This document shows positions 1 to 11,067 of a stretch of DNA of 64,000 nt, piece after piece. The notes beneath the pieces are model-generated. The model saw only the letters and a list, made by a program, of their open reading frames with translations. It searched no databases and had not been told where the DNA came from. The DNA comes from Rhizophagus irregularis (taxonomy: Eukaryota; Glomeromycota; Glomeromycetes; Glomerales; Glomeraceae): assembly GCF_026210795.1 (NCBI RefSeq), contig NC_089429.1, positions 868,001 through 932,000 on the forward strand. The letters run 5' to 3'. The first letter of the stretch is position 1, and every line of letters starts with the position of its first letter. Made by a program: the position numbers and the translations under genes.

Positions 1-1219
1 ATTCTTAGCGACTTGCGTGATAAAGGTTGAGCTAACATTCTTGAAATTGTGTTGGCACGTTTAATGCTATTTAAATTTAGCATAATTTGTAATTTTCTTA
101 ATACACTATCTTTATGTCATTAGGATGTTTACCGAGAGTCAGCAAAAAATGTACTTGACAGATAATCCAACGCCTCATCAAAGACGTGATTGAGCAATCG
201 TTATTTTACTATGCATCTACGACTGATAATTTATTCAAATATTTCAATAATATTTACAGGCCTTTGTAACAGTTTAATAATTAATAATATACGTACGCTA
301 ATTAGTAAGAAATTTGATTTATAAATCAACTTTATAGGAGTGTTTAGGACTTAGAACACTTATTATTCATAATACAAAACCATATTGTTCACTTTAGTGG
401 ATAATTATACAAGTTTATCAAAAAGTTATATTATGATTAAGTTTAATACTATGATTTAATAGTAAATGAACGAATAATAAAATGTAATATACTTTAAGGA
501 TAATGGTCTGCAAATCTTGGACTAAATAAATTTTTTTAAACCAAAAATTAATAAAAAAATGCAAGCAACGTATTAATTATCAAATATCATTATTCCGTTT
601 TAAAATCTGTGGCCACAAAAAATATTATCCATTTATATTATAGTTTATGGCAATTTTTTTAATTGAAACTTAACATAAATGGAAAAAAAATGAGGTAAAT
701 AAATAAATCTATTAATTGCTAAAACTGCATTTTATCTTTATCGTTTGTGAGTAATGAAGTAGGTGAATATTTATAATTAACTCTATATGAATCATTGGAT
801 TAATAATAATGATATAAATAAAACTCGATATATAATCAGTTTTAATATTTGATTATTTTTCGCTGCAATTTCTTTCTATGTTAAGTGAGCAAAGGTAGTT
901 ATAGTCTATATAATAAATAAAACACTGCAGAAAAGGACCTCAGTTTATGAGTTTGGGTATTTAAAGTTTTAATTATTTATACAATCCCAAGACGTAATGA
1001 TAATTTGGAAATAGCCAAGTATTATATTATTTGATTTTTTTTCGCGAGTTCGAAGTTTTCATCATTTGACTAGTGACGTAAAATTTTGATCATCTCACGT
1101 GATTAATGATTAATTACTCATGCGAAAAAAATCATAAATCATTCCATTCCATTACTTTTACGAAAAATTCTTGCTCTTTTTTTTTTTTTAAAAAAAAAAA
1201 AGCAAAAAATTCGTGAAAC
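1..1219. other. AT-rich intergenic sequence
   Basis: I see no gene on either strand, only AT-rich sequence with homopolymer runs. The last 200 bases contain a T-run followed by an A-run, ending just before the start codon of the bZIP gene. This part probably includes that gene's promoter, but I see no specific site I would name. Confidence 0.5.
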
Positions 1220-1662
1220 ATGGAAAAGAAAGAAAGTTATGAAATATTAGAAGATAATCCAATCTTGGTAAATTTTATTAAATAGTATTATTATCATCTT
1301 ATTTAAATGTTTTTATTATACAAGTGAATTATTACTTATAAATTTTGATTTTTTTACGTTAGCAAACATCAGTAATTTCTACCAAAAATTCTTCTTCTAA
1401 AGATATTCAACAAAATCAATCATTTTGCAAGATTTCTTCCTCTTCTTCATCACGTTCATCAATATTTTCTAATAATATCGATAAAAAAATATTACAAAAC
1501 GAAAGGAAAAAAATGCTTAACAGAAAGGCTGCTGCAAGATTAAGACAAAAAAAAAAGAAAGAGGTAAAAGAATTACAAGATTCAAATATAAGTTTAAGAG
1601 GTGAAATTGAACAAGTGGAAAGTATTATAATGAAATTAAGACAACAAATTATGGGATCTTGA
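1220..1662 (+). CDS. Small bZIP transcription factor-like protein (two exons)
   Basis: Exons 1220..1267 and 1363..1662 are joined by a 95-base GT..AG intron in phase 0, giving 115 residues. The C-terminal half carries a basic leucine zipper. The basic region contains N-R-K-A-A-A-R-L-R, which fits the bZIP signature N-x7-R, followed by a lysine run. Hydrophobic heptad positions then follow as L-x6-L-x6-V-x6-L up to the C-terminus. The N-terminal part is short, Ser- and Gln-rich, and has no recognised domain. Family knowledge predicts a nuclear DNA-binding dimer. The zipper has only about four heptads and no activation domain is evident, so it may work as a partner or repressor (inference). The start was chosen because the ATG opens an exon that splices in frame into the bZIP exon. 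No single open frame spans the gene. Confidence 0.82.
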
Positions 1663-2117
1663 AATAAAGGAGAAATAATTTTTTTATTTTTCAATATATT
1701 GTATGAATTTGCTAATATTATCATATTGAAACATTATAACTTGATATTAATTATTAACATGTATTCCGGGAATTGGGAAATTAATTTTATAGAGAACAAA
1801 TTATTATATTTTATAATTAGGCAAATTTAGCTTTATATATAGTTACGCGAGTATTTTTTGTATATTTAAATCTTATTATAAACAAAACTTTCGCCAATAT
1901 CGCTATGAAATTATTTTTAATAAGAAAATGTGTTGCGTAACGTTTTTAAATTTTGATATAATATAATTCATGCAGAGTAATTCAAAATCTACTGATCAAA
2001 AATAGATAATTCTATTTTAATAAAAAATGCATAACTTGATCTGGTACCTAAAGAGCTATCAGACCTTTGCTATTCAATATCTTTATCTTTATCTGATATA
2101 ATATTTAAAATTTTACC
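1663..2117. other. Intergenic, nothing recognised
   Basis: AT-rich spacer between the bZIP gene and the left target-site duplication of the 2.6-kb element. No coding potential or repeat was recognised on either strand. Confidence 0.5.
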
Positions 2118-2471
2118 TAACCAATTACAGTATTTTATTTATTTATTTTATGTGAAGCCGGACAGACTATTAAACAGGACATATACCACACGTGAGTTAT
2201 CCTACTTCTAGCTATCATCTATCACCAGGGCGGACCCAAACTTCTTTAAAAATGTTGGAACCAGCCTGATCCTCCTCCACTACCGAAAGAAGAACAGGAA
2301 CCACAATTAAAAAGTGAACTAATTAACCCGTATTTTTCTTTCAACCATCAAGGTCACCACCTGTAAATACTGTCATAGGTGGAATGATTCACACTGTTTG
2401 TAATTGTTAATATCTATTTTAATACGAACCAAAAAAATTCAAAAAATGAATTACAAAATATAGAAACTAAA

Positions 2472-4565
2472 CTATTTCAAAATACGAAATTTAAAAATTA
2501 GGTCTATATTAGCGGGTAAGAAGTCTTCTTCTTTAGTATCCCTACAATCGAAAGTACAAATTTTTTTTGTTAAAGGTGTAAGATCTCCATAATAATTATA
2601 GTGATTATGTCTGGCGCGATGCTTTTTTGGGCGACATTCTATTATTTTCGTGTCATCGGAGGTATCACTGAGATCATCTTTTACGTATTGAATATCATTT
2701 GGGCGAATAATAGCGCAGTACGGTTTTAAAGGGTAGTGTTCATCCCTGTATTGTTGTCCAAAATCTGTTATCAAATTGTTGAGATGTCTTGAAGCGACTG
2801 TTCGTTTGTCGTTGCTTTTCTTCGTAGATGCTCCATACGCAAAATTGCGAATACTGGCCATACGGTCATCAAAATTATCATTCATACGAGTAAAAAACTT
2901 TATAGCATTAATACGTCTAAGGTAATGTTTGGCGGAGGTATTATGATCCTTAATGTCTTTAATGACATTTAACCTTTCATTAAGACGATCACGAACTCTG
3001 ATCTCACTGATGCGATCTTCATCTAAACCTAGCATATATGCGTCTCTCAAGGATAGCTGAATTGTAGAGTCTTGTAATAAAAGTACGGCATCTATGTATT
3101 CTGATGCACCTTTACCATAATGTTCGTCAATAAGATTTGCGATATACCAATCCCTATAAGAGTTTTCTGATGTATCATCCCTGCCATTGTTGGCTGAAGA
3201 GTCATCCTCTTCATCTGAATTCTGAATCTTGATGACACTGCGTGATGCAGGAGTAATGTGAGGAGGAAGAATCCTATCTTCAGAAAGATGTAAAAGAGCG
3301 CAGTTCCGATCGTATGGAAAACGGAATAAGGGAACGGTTGGGAGATGAAGGATCCGTGTATAAATCTTTTGATACAGATGAAAAAGGAACTTCCTTTGAT
3401 TCGCAAGTTTAATCTTGTGGCAGAGTTTAAGGGCCATCCTAGATTTAGGTTTATTACCATTGAAAATACGTTGACAAGATCGGTCAAAATGAGCTTTTTG
3501 CCGTGCAGCAGTACGTAAATTAGAACTTAAAATGCAAGAAAAGTTCTCATAAATCTTGGTATACATAGGACCAGTAGCCTTGTTAGGGGGTAAAATTGAG
3601 TCAAGGTTGTGTGCTTCATAACGCGTTGTATAAGAGATGCCCAATCGATTCGAAAAAATCTTTTGCCTTGAGTTATTGTTATATTTCTCGTAAATAATGT
3701 TGGCGTGAAAACTTTTGTGATGAATAATATTGATCTCAGGTGCTGATGTTGCCTTATCCTCTGAGAGTGTGTTTTTTTCTTGAGTGATAGCCGAATGGTG
3801 TTGGATGCAAGCGTGTCGATTAAAATTTTTAACAAAAGGGCACGGTATATGGCATGGTGTTGTTTTTTGATGAGGAAACTTTTTTGTAGGTAGGTGATTA
3901 CAAGCTACATAGATACCAAAGTGAAATCTGTATCGTTTATAAGAGAAGTTGAAAAAAGTTTTGGTAATATTGTTGCTGCACGTGATTTTTCCTTCACGTA
4001 ATGCTATCAGATTGATTCTATCTAACAACTTGAGTCGTATCATGTTAAAAAATTTGTTCTGAATACGCCGAGGAATGACTCGTTGATGTAAAAAAAAGTG
4101 CGTGAGGCATTTCGATATTTGAAATCGATGATTAGGTAATTTGCTTGTGGAATAATACCGAATTGGGGTTGATAACATATGATGATCGTTTATGTATATT
4201 TTAAGGTGAATTTCATTGGTGTCTGGTATTTGATCGACAACCTCAAAAAAGAAACTTTTTGAACGCCTACATTCATAGATCTTATTATAACCTGCTTTGG
4301 ACGCAGCAGTCACATGAAATTTTTTGAAAGAGACCAAAAAAGAGAAGGTCGAAAGTATTGGTGAGGGTAAAGGAGCTTTGACTATGATAGTCGGAAGTGC
4401 GTTATCCTGTGGTTTAATATTCATCCTTAAAACTTTATCTTTAGAAAGTCCGCCTTCAGGAATGTTTCTTCTGTTATCGAAGTGTACATCCAACTGCGGA
4501 TAAGGTTCCAAAGGTTCATATGAGGCCAAGGAAAAGTTGGTATTTTTGTTGTTTGAAGATGACAT
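2472..4565 (-). CDS. Unrecognised element-encoded protein, 697 aa (copy 1)
   Basis: I do not recognise the family. Residues of roughly 80 to 330 align well with the 644-aa protein at 43344..45278. Shared blocks include GYNKIY, RRSKSFFFE, LTHFF, TKTFFNFSYK and RLGIS. A Cys/His-rich stretch (CNH, then HIPCPF, then RHACIQHH) could bind zinc. The protein is basic through the first two thirds. The C-terminal third is acidic, then charged and helical-looking, and differs from the paralog except for a short PYCAI-like remnant. I see no reverse transcriptase, endonuclease or DDE motif. It is the only ORF in a unit bounded by a target-site duplication. It may be a nucleic-acid-binding ORF1-like protein (inference). 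The ORF is uninterrupted, so the copy could be recent. Confidence 0.7.
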   Translation of the reverse strand: MSSSNNKNTNFSLASYEPLEPYPQLDVHFDNRRNIPEGGLSKDKVLRMNIKPQDNALPTIIVKAPLPSPILSTFSFLVSFKKFHVTAASKAGYNKIYECRRSKSFFFEVVDQIPDTNEIHLKIYINDHHMLSTPIRYYSTSKLPNHRFQISKCLTHFFLHQRVIPRRIQNKFFNMIRLKLLDRINLIALREGKITCSNNITKTFFNFSYKRYRFHFGIYVACNHLPTKKFPHQKTTPCHIPCPFVKNFNRHACIQHHSAITQEKNTLSEDKATSAPEINIIHHKSFHANIIYEKYNNNSRQKIFSNRLGISYTTRYEAHNLDSILPPNKATGPMYTKIYENFSCILSSNLRTAARQKAHFDRSCQRIFNGNKPKSRMALKLCHKIKLANQRKFLFHLYQKIYTRILHLPTVPLFRFPYDRNCALLHLSEDRILPPHITPASRSVIKIQNSDEEDDSSANNGRDDTSENSYRDWYIANLIDEHYGKGASEYIDAVLLLQDSTIQLSLRDAYMLGLDEDRISEIRVRDRLNERLNVIKDIKDHNTSAKHYLRRINAIKFFTRMNDNFDDRMASIRNFAYGASTKKSNDKRTVASRHLNNLITDFGQQYRDEHYPLKPYCAIIRPNDIQYVKDDLSDTSDDTKIIECRPKKHRARHNHYNYYGDLTPLTKKICTFDCRDTKEEDFLPANIDLIFKFRILK

Positions 4566-4600
4566 AGTCCCTTAATATTGGGATAAGATAAGAATAAAAC

Positions 4601-4631
4601 CTTGTATGAGAACCAAGACGCCCAACAGGGC
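4601..4631 (-). promoter_or_regulatory. Paired hairpins in the element's 5' leader (copy 1)
   Basis: Just upstream of the start codon the minus strand can form two small stem-loops. One has a 4-bp CTTG/CAAG stem with a 9-base loop (4601..4617). The other has a GCCC/GGGC stem with a 4-base loop (4620..4631). The same two hairpins occur at the same place in copy 2 (45311..45343). There the first stem is CTCG/CGAG, so one pair changed T-A to C-G while pairing was kept. A conserved leader RNA structure is plausible, but its role is unknown. Confidence 0.45.
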
Positions 4632-5025
4632 CTTTTTCCCCTTAAAGTTTTCGTGAAAAACTATAGAAAAATAACCAAGCGCAAAATACTGCGGAAAACT
4701 AACAAAATAAAAAAAAAGGGGAAAGAGTTTTTTTTTTTAACCAATTACAGTATATTTTATTGTCTGGAGGACGATATCAAAAAATTTGTGGTCACGGTTC
4801 ACCCACGTGATCCTCAGCCAATAAAATCGCCTCCCATTTCCTAGTTATACAATTTAGCCTTATTATTTATCTTCATTATATTTCACCAATTTTTAACAAG
4901 CTATTATTTAAGCTTAAGAAAAAAATATTAATAAGCTTATTTGAAAATGAGAACGAATAATTTTATGTAGAAATCGGAGTATTATACGTTATGAACTATA
5001 ATACTATAACCATTAGGGTATTAGG

Positions 5026-5150
5026 ACATTTCGCCGAAAGCCATTTCGCCGAAAAATAATCTCTGGCCTGAGTTATTTATAATTCTGCATAATGTTGGCC
5101 CTATTTTTCGGCGAAACGTCCTTTCGGCGAAATGGCTTTCGGCGAAATGT
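5026..5150. mobile_element. Palindromic MITE-like element
   Basis: A 125-base unit has long terminal inverted repeats built from tandem copies of catttcgccgaaag. The left arm is acatttcgccgaaagcc followed by another atttcgccgaaa, and the right arm is its near-perfect reverse complement with one extra repeat. The short centre is unrelated AT-rich sequence and there is no ORF. It could fold as a long hairpin. I cannot name a clear target duplication, so the superfamily is undetermined. Confidence 0.6.
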
Positions 5151-7627
5151 ACCGTAACCTACTATTAGAGATGTTAGCAATCTGAAATGCGAATACATCG
5201 CTAGTACTTAAAATATTGTAATTAGTTATATATTGACACTTTATAATGATTATTCTGGAAATAATCCATTGATTCCTCATAATGATTATCCTGGAAATAA
5301 TCAATCAATTTCTCATAACAGTTTTCTGGAAACAATCTATTGAGTGAAATATGTCTTCGTCAATTTAGGACCCCGAAATATACATAAAAGGGTCAGGTCA
5401 GAGTTTGCGTATAATGAGTCAAAAAATCATGTAGATCATTCCTTTTATGGATAATTCCAGCCAAAATAATATTTCCTAATTTAGATAATGGCTGAAATTA
5501 TCGTAATTCCGGCCCTGAAAGAATGCGTATTTTGGACCACTTCTGGACCTGACCTCTACATATATATTTCGGGGTCCTGTCAATTTCATTTAAATTATTC
5601 TAGGCTTACACCTTTTTGATTTATAATTTACTGCGCCTGCGATAAATCATAAGAATTCAGAGATTTTTTTTTTAGTTACTATTCCCTCCAAAGTATCAAC
5701 TATAGTCTTAACCTCAAAGTATCATAAATTTCAAATTATTTTCATTAAATAATAATAAAAATTTAATTCTTAAATTATTTTTATATTTTGTTGTTTTAAT
5801 CAATATTTATCTATCAAATAAGGATTTATTAAAAAGAAAAAAACTTTATTACATTCAGTTTGTTACGTCATTATCCAAACATTTATTTTGTGATTAATTA
5901 GCATTGTATAGCCAAATTATTGAACGTAATATCTACTAGATATTTATTAAAATAGCATTCGGAATTATTTTTCTTAAAAGATTTAACGCATGATTCCAGA
6001 AACAACATTCTTGTACAATCACAATAAAATCAAATAGACTACCAGTTGTTTCATTTTTAATTAGGATTTTTTTTCTTTATAAAACATAGAACGTGATATG
6101 AGGGAATCAAAAAAAAGTTTAGGAAATATAGTAAAGTATTACGGCATGATATAATATAAATGTATGGTACGATTAATAATTTACAAGTACGAGCGGGCAT
6201 GATGTTAATCGTGCTAGAAATTAGTAAATTATTAACTATTGATGCTATAATCTGATGATAGAATTGAATAAGACAATCAAAGTAAGGAAAAATGTTACAA
6301 AAAAAAATTAATATAAGCATTTAGAAAGTTAAAGTTTCAACTCCGAATAAAAAAATTAAGTTAGAGTTGAAACAAGTATTAATAAATAATTTAACTATAT
6401 CAAGCTTTAGAAACTTTTTTGATAAAAATAATGGCAATTTTGCATTAGACAATTAGATAACAAATTTTTGCATACTTACATGCTTAAAATTATAATATCA
6501 ATTATAATAATGTCAAATAAATAAAGTTTCAATTCATTATTTCATCATAGATGAAAATGATCAACATTTTTAACATTTGTAGAGAGAACTAACTTAATAC
6601 ATTTATAAATCATTCAAATATAAACTTGTATAAATATTATAAATATTTTATATATATAACATGTTTCGTATAAAACCAATACGATATGATCAGTCAATGG
6701 ATGATATCATAACTGTAACTGTGGAACGCAACTATTTTAATAATACTGAAAGTTTGATCATCCTTTTAAATGAAAAATTTTTTTGCAATTTTAAATGTTT
6801 CTTTTAAAAAAAATTTTTAAGTCCATAATTTGGTTTAATATAACAAAATTAATAAAATGCGGAATAAAGGAATGAAAATGTAAAAACATCTGCTAAGTGA
6901 AATATAAATTTTATAAAGTTCATCAAAGTTTAGAAAGTGATTTAAATACTACGTTAATTATAAATTTTACTCATAATCATATTTTTTTCAAAAGAACTTT
7001 CTGAATTCTTTGGGATGACTTAGATGACTTACCCTGAGATTTACATTTTAACCAGAAGATTCTAGTAAAAAAATTGAACTTGTGATAATAACATAACGAT
7101 AACGATAACGAAAATACTCCATAAAGCCCCATAATGTTCATTTTTACGTTACAGTATTTGTTAGTAATGCACGTATTATTATCTAAAAAATTTATCTTTT
7201 GTTACAGATTTTAAAGTTTTAATTCTTTCGGAAAAGTATATAGCACAAATCACGAATTTAGTCTAAAAGAGTAATTCTCAATGCCGAATTTTTTTACTTT
7301 TAGAAGTTGGAATTCCAAAAAATTTGGATCTTTTCGACAACATGATTATATTTTAAACACTGCACTTAACAATTAGTAAATAAACATAAAAAATGTGTAT
7401 ATTTACTAGCAGTTATCAACAAAAAATATTATTTGTTTATTTCTTATGAATCTATTTTAAATAAATCTTTTAAAGCTATTAATGACCAATATCGGCAAAC
7501 AATGCTATTACTTTGATATACAATACTTATAAAAAAAACAAATGAAATAAATGAAATAAATTTTATATCTATAACAGTATTTTGCTTATTTATTTTATTT
7601 AAACATTTAAGCAAAAATATTCTCAAT
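5151..7627. other. Gene-free AT-rich stretch containing one MITE
   Basis: Apart from the 212-base MITE at 5367..5578, this stretch holds AT-rich sequence without a supported gene. Short open frames on the minus strand near 6.1-6.3 kb and 7.4-7.6 kb are low-complexity and lack homologous features. The last part is downstream of the kinase-Sel1 stop codon. Confidence 0.45.
5367..5578. mobile_element. MITE related to the 4.65-kb transposon at 49988..54640
   Basis: The unit is 212 bases long. It starts with aggaccccgaaata and ends with tatttcggggtcct, an inverted repeat that continues for about 30 bases with few mismatches. It is flanked by perfect 8-base duplications gtcaattt (5359..5366 and 5579..5586). 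The same termini and an 8-base duplication bound the transposase-bearing element at 49988..54640, so this is best read as a non-autonomous relative. It has no coding capacity. Its centre contains an imperfect palindrome. Confidence 0.85.
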
Positions 7628-10600
7628 TTACTTTGCATGAATTTGTTCTAATCTATTTTGAGCATTTTGATTTCCTTGCAATGCAGATTGTTTATACCAG
7701 TAAATTGCTTGATTTATATCTTTAACAATCACTTCTCCATTCTCATACATAAAAGCAAGATTATATTGAGCTATACTAATATTTCCTAAATCTGCTGATT
7801 TTTGAAATAATTCAAATGCCTTTTTTTCATCAATTTCAGTTTCAATTCCTTTTTTATAACAATTACCTAAATTATTCATTCCATATGCATTTCCTAAATC
7901 TGCTGATTTTTGATATAATTCAAATGCCTTTTTTACATCAATATTAGTTCCAATTCCTTTTTTATAACAATTACCTAAATTATTTATTCCACCTGCATTT
8001 CCTAAATCTGCTGATTTTTGGTATAATTCAAATGCCTTTTTTTCATCAATATCAGTTCCAATTCCTTTTTTATAACAATTACCTAAATGATTTATTCCAC
8101 CTGCATTTCCTAAATCTGCTGATTTTTGAAATAATTCAAATGCCTTTTTTTCATCAATATCAGTTCCAATTCCTTTTTCATAACAATTACCTAAATTATT
8201 CATTCCATATGCATTTCCTAAATCTGCTGATTTTTGATATAATTCAAATGCCTTTTTTACATCAATATCAGTTCCAATTCCTTTTTTATAACAATTACCT
8301 AAATGATTTATTCCACCTGCATTTCCTAAATCTGCTGATTTTTGAAATAATTCAAATGCCTTTTTTTCATCAATATCAGTTCCAATTCCTTTTTCATAAC
8401 AATTACCTAAATTATTCATTCCATATGCATTTCCTAAATCTGCTGATTTTTGATATAATTCAAATGCCTTTTTTACATCAATATCAGTTCCAATTCCTTT
8501 TTTATAACAATTACCTAAATGATTTATTCCACCTGCATTTCCTAAATCTGCTGATTTTTGAAATAATTCAAATGCCTTTTTTTCATCAATATCAGTTCCA
8601 ATTCCTTTTTCATAACAATCACCTAAATTACTTATTCCAGTTGCATTTTCTAAATCTGCTGATTTTTGGTATAATTCAAATGCCTTTTTTACATCAATAT
8701 CAGTTCCAATTCCTTTTTTATAACAACCACCTAAATGATTTATTCCACCTGCATTTCTTAAATCTGCTGACTTTTGATATAATTCAAATGCCTTTTTTTC
8801 ATCAATATCAGTTCCAATTCCTTTTTTATAACAACCACCTAAATGATTTATTCCACCTGCATTTCCTAAATCTGCTGACTTTTGATATAATTCAAATGCC
8901 TTTTTTTCATCAATATAAGTTCCAATTCCTTTTTTATAACAATTACCTAAATTATTCATTCCACTTGTATTTCCTAAATCTGCTGATTTTTGATATAATT
9001 CAAATGCCTTTTTTTCATCAATATCAGTTCCAATTCCTTTTTTATAACAATCACCTAAATTACTTATTCCAGTTGCATTTCCTAAATCTGCTGATTTTTG
9101 ATATAATTCAAATGCCTTTTTTTTATCAATATCAGTTCCAATTCCTTTTTTATAACAATAACCTAAATTACTTATTCCATTTGAATATTCTCTTTCAGCT
9201 AATTTTTTAAATAATTCAAAAGCTTTATCATCATCTTTATAAACACCATTCCCATGTATATAACAGCAACCAAGGTTATATTGTGCTATAATATTTCCTG
9301 AATTTGCAGCTATCTGATATAATTCAAATGCCTTTTTTTTATCAATATTAATTTCAATTCCTAAATAATTAAAATCTCCAAGTAAAACAATAGAATTTGA
9401 ATGATTTTGATTATTTAATAACCAAATATAAATTTCCTGTGAAGTCATATTATGATTATTAAGATAATTATAAATACATAGTCTTTCTAATTCTTCATAT
9501 TCTACGCCTGCCTTATCAGAAAGTTCAACAATTTCATCAACCATCACCTTAAAATTATTATTTGATGATATTGAAGAATCTATTTCTTTAGTATTCATCT
9601 TGTTAAATTCTTGAATAAATTTGGATAATTCCCCATGTGATGAATTATTTATAGGATCTTCAAAAGCATTCAAATCGAGTTGTTGTTTACTGGATAATTG
9701 GTTTGTATAAGAATCATTTGCCCGAAAATCTTTTATAATCATGTTATTATTATTCTTCAGAATAATTGCATTTAATTTAAAAACCACCTGATTGATAGTT
9801 GGACGATTATCTGGTTCATTATTCCAACAATCTAAAAAAAATAGATAGAATTAATTTAACATTAATATAAACATAAAATTAATTATTAATTATATTTACC
9901 AGTATAAATATTCACATAATCTTCGGGTGTATCAGGAATGGGTGTCTCTCTAAGGCCTTGTGATATATTAATAGCTAAACAAACGTCATATGGTTTACCT
10001 TCAGTATAAAAAGGAGGATTGCTACTAGATATCTCCCATAAAAGTACTCCAATACTATAAATATCACTTTTTTTATTTAATTTATAATCTTGATTACTGA
10101 AACTTTTTGGGTCAATATAAGGAATTACTCCAAATAATTTCGTTGAAGAAAGGTTGGATGATTCTTCAATTCTTTTTGATAAACCAAAATCTGCTAATTT
10201 AACTATATTTTGATGAACTAATACATTTTTGGAATGCTATTAATATTATTAAATACAATAAATTTATTAATTACAATTCAACAACAAACATGAAATAACA
10301 AAATGTAAACAAATGAATTACCAAATCACGGTGAATAATTCCTTCATCGTGTAAGCATAATATAGCACAAGCCAACTGAAATGCCATATTAAACTTATTA
10401 TTCCAAGTAAGATTATCAAAATGTTCCTTCAAATATTCTCGAAGAGTACCTCCATTTGCATATTCCATTACTAACCAATATTTTTTTGAATTATCAACCT
10501 GATTTTCTTTGTAAAAAAAAAATAAATAAAACAATAAATTTATATTTTACAATCAAATTATGCATGAAAAGAAAGTATATTGTACCTGTTGCAATACCAC

Positions 10601-10972
10601 AGAAACGAATAATATTCTCATGGAAATCCACTTCCCGTTGGATTTTAAGCTAAACAGAATTTTAAATTAGAAGTTATATAAATTATAAGGTAATAATTAT
10701 TTTATTATTACCTCTTTAACTATTTCTTTAATTGTGACGTTGTTAAAATTGAAAAAAGATTTTAATGCCAAATAATTAGGAGAACTTTTCCAGTTCGCAC
10801 GGTAAACTTTCCCAAATCCTCCGAACCCAATTTCTTGAAAATTACTAAAATGATTGAGTTCATAATATTTAAAGTAATCTTTTGCAATGGCTTCTTCAAT
10901 CCAATTAATCCACTCATTATTTGAATTTTCAGTAAAATTTACGGGTATATTAGACTCAGTGTTATTAGACAT
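7628..10972 (-). CDS. TKL-type protein kinase fused to a Sel1-repeat array, 1016 aa
   Basis: Five exons (10712..10972, 10586..10649, 10322..10506, 9900..10236, 7628..9831) splice with consistent phase into 1016 codons. Residues of about 45 to 297 form a protein kinase domain: glycine loop GFGGFG (49-54), the A-L-K lysine at 71, the catalytic loop HRDLHSKN (Asp169, Asn174) and DFG (186-188). A substrate-region PYIDPK replaces the usual APE. After a linker, about 15 Sel1-like (TPR-related) repeats of 36 residues run from roughly residue 450 to the end, with consensus KKAFELYQKSADLGN. Kinase domains fused to Sel1 repeats are a known expansion in Rhizophagus. The role is probably cytoplasmic signalling with the repeats as a protein-binding scaffold, but substrates are unknown. 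A hAT transposon sits 88 bases upstream of the start codon. Confidence 0.9.
7780..9230 (-). repeat. 108-bp coding tandem repeat array (Sel1 units)
   Basis: The Sel1 units are nearly identical at DNA level with a 108-base period, one unit per 36 residues. Around 8030..8600 a two-unit, 216-base higher-order repeat recurs, with units alternating between NAGGINHLGN and NAYGMNNLGN. This indicates recent expansion by unequal exchange or slippage. Because every unit keeps the same phase, the opposite strand is also open over much of the array. Confidence 0.88.
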
Positions 10973-11067
10973 TATTGGGCTTCTTAATTTTATTGACGAA
11001 GATAATATTTTTTTTTTTCATGCAATTTATTATAAGGAGTGGTATTACCAAAACGTAATTGTGCATG

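Larger units (their letters stand above)
2134..4737 (-). mobile_element. ORF-bearing retroposon-like element, copy 1
   Basis: A 2.6-kb unit lies between two copies of the 16-base direct repeat taaccaattacagtat (2118..2133 and 4738..4753). Read on the minus strand it has a 5' leader starting with an A-run and actctttcccc, one long ORF, a 3' untranslated region, and a tail of AAAT-like repeats ending at the left duplication. A second copy at 42788..45444 shares the leader, the N-terminal coding part, the 3' region and the tail, and has its own different 20-base duplication. Long variable duplications plus a simple-repeat 3' tail are typical of target-primed reverse transcription (LINE or SINE insertion). 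No reverse transcriptase is encoded, so mobilisation would have to be in trans. The assignment as a retroposon is inference from the termini. Confidence 0.72.

Noticed and set aside
1416-1724. A 102-codon minus-strand frame
   Set aside because: It is antisense to the bZIP exon, which has a specific, well-ordered motif on the plus strand.
3092-3835. Alternative minus-strand frames inside the 697-aa ORF
   Set aside because: They overlap the longer conserved frame and are not matched in the second element copy.
8032-9210. A 392-codon open frame on the plus strand
   Set aside because: It is the exact antisense of the Sel1 repeats. Every 108-base unit keeps the opposite frame open, and the product is a meaningless repeated string.
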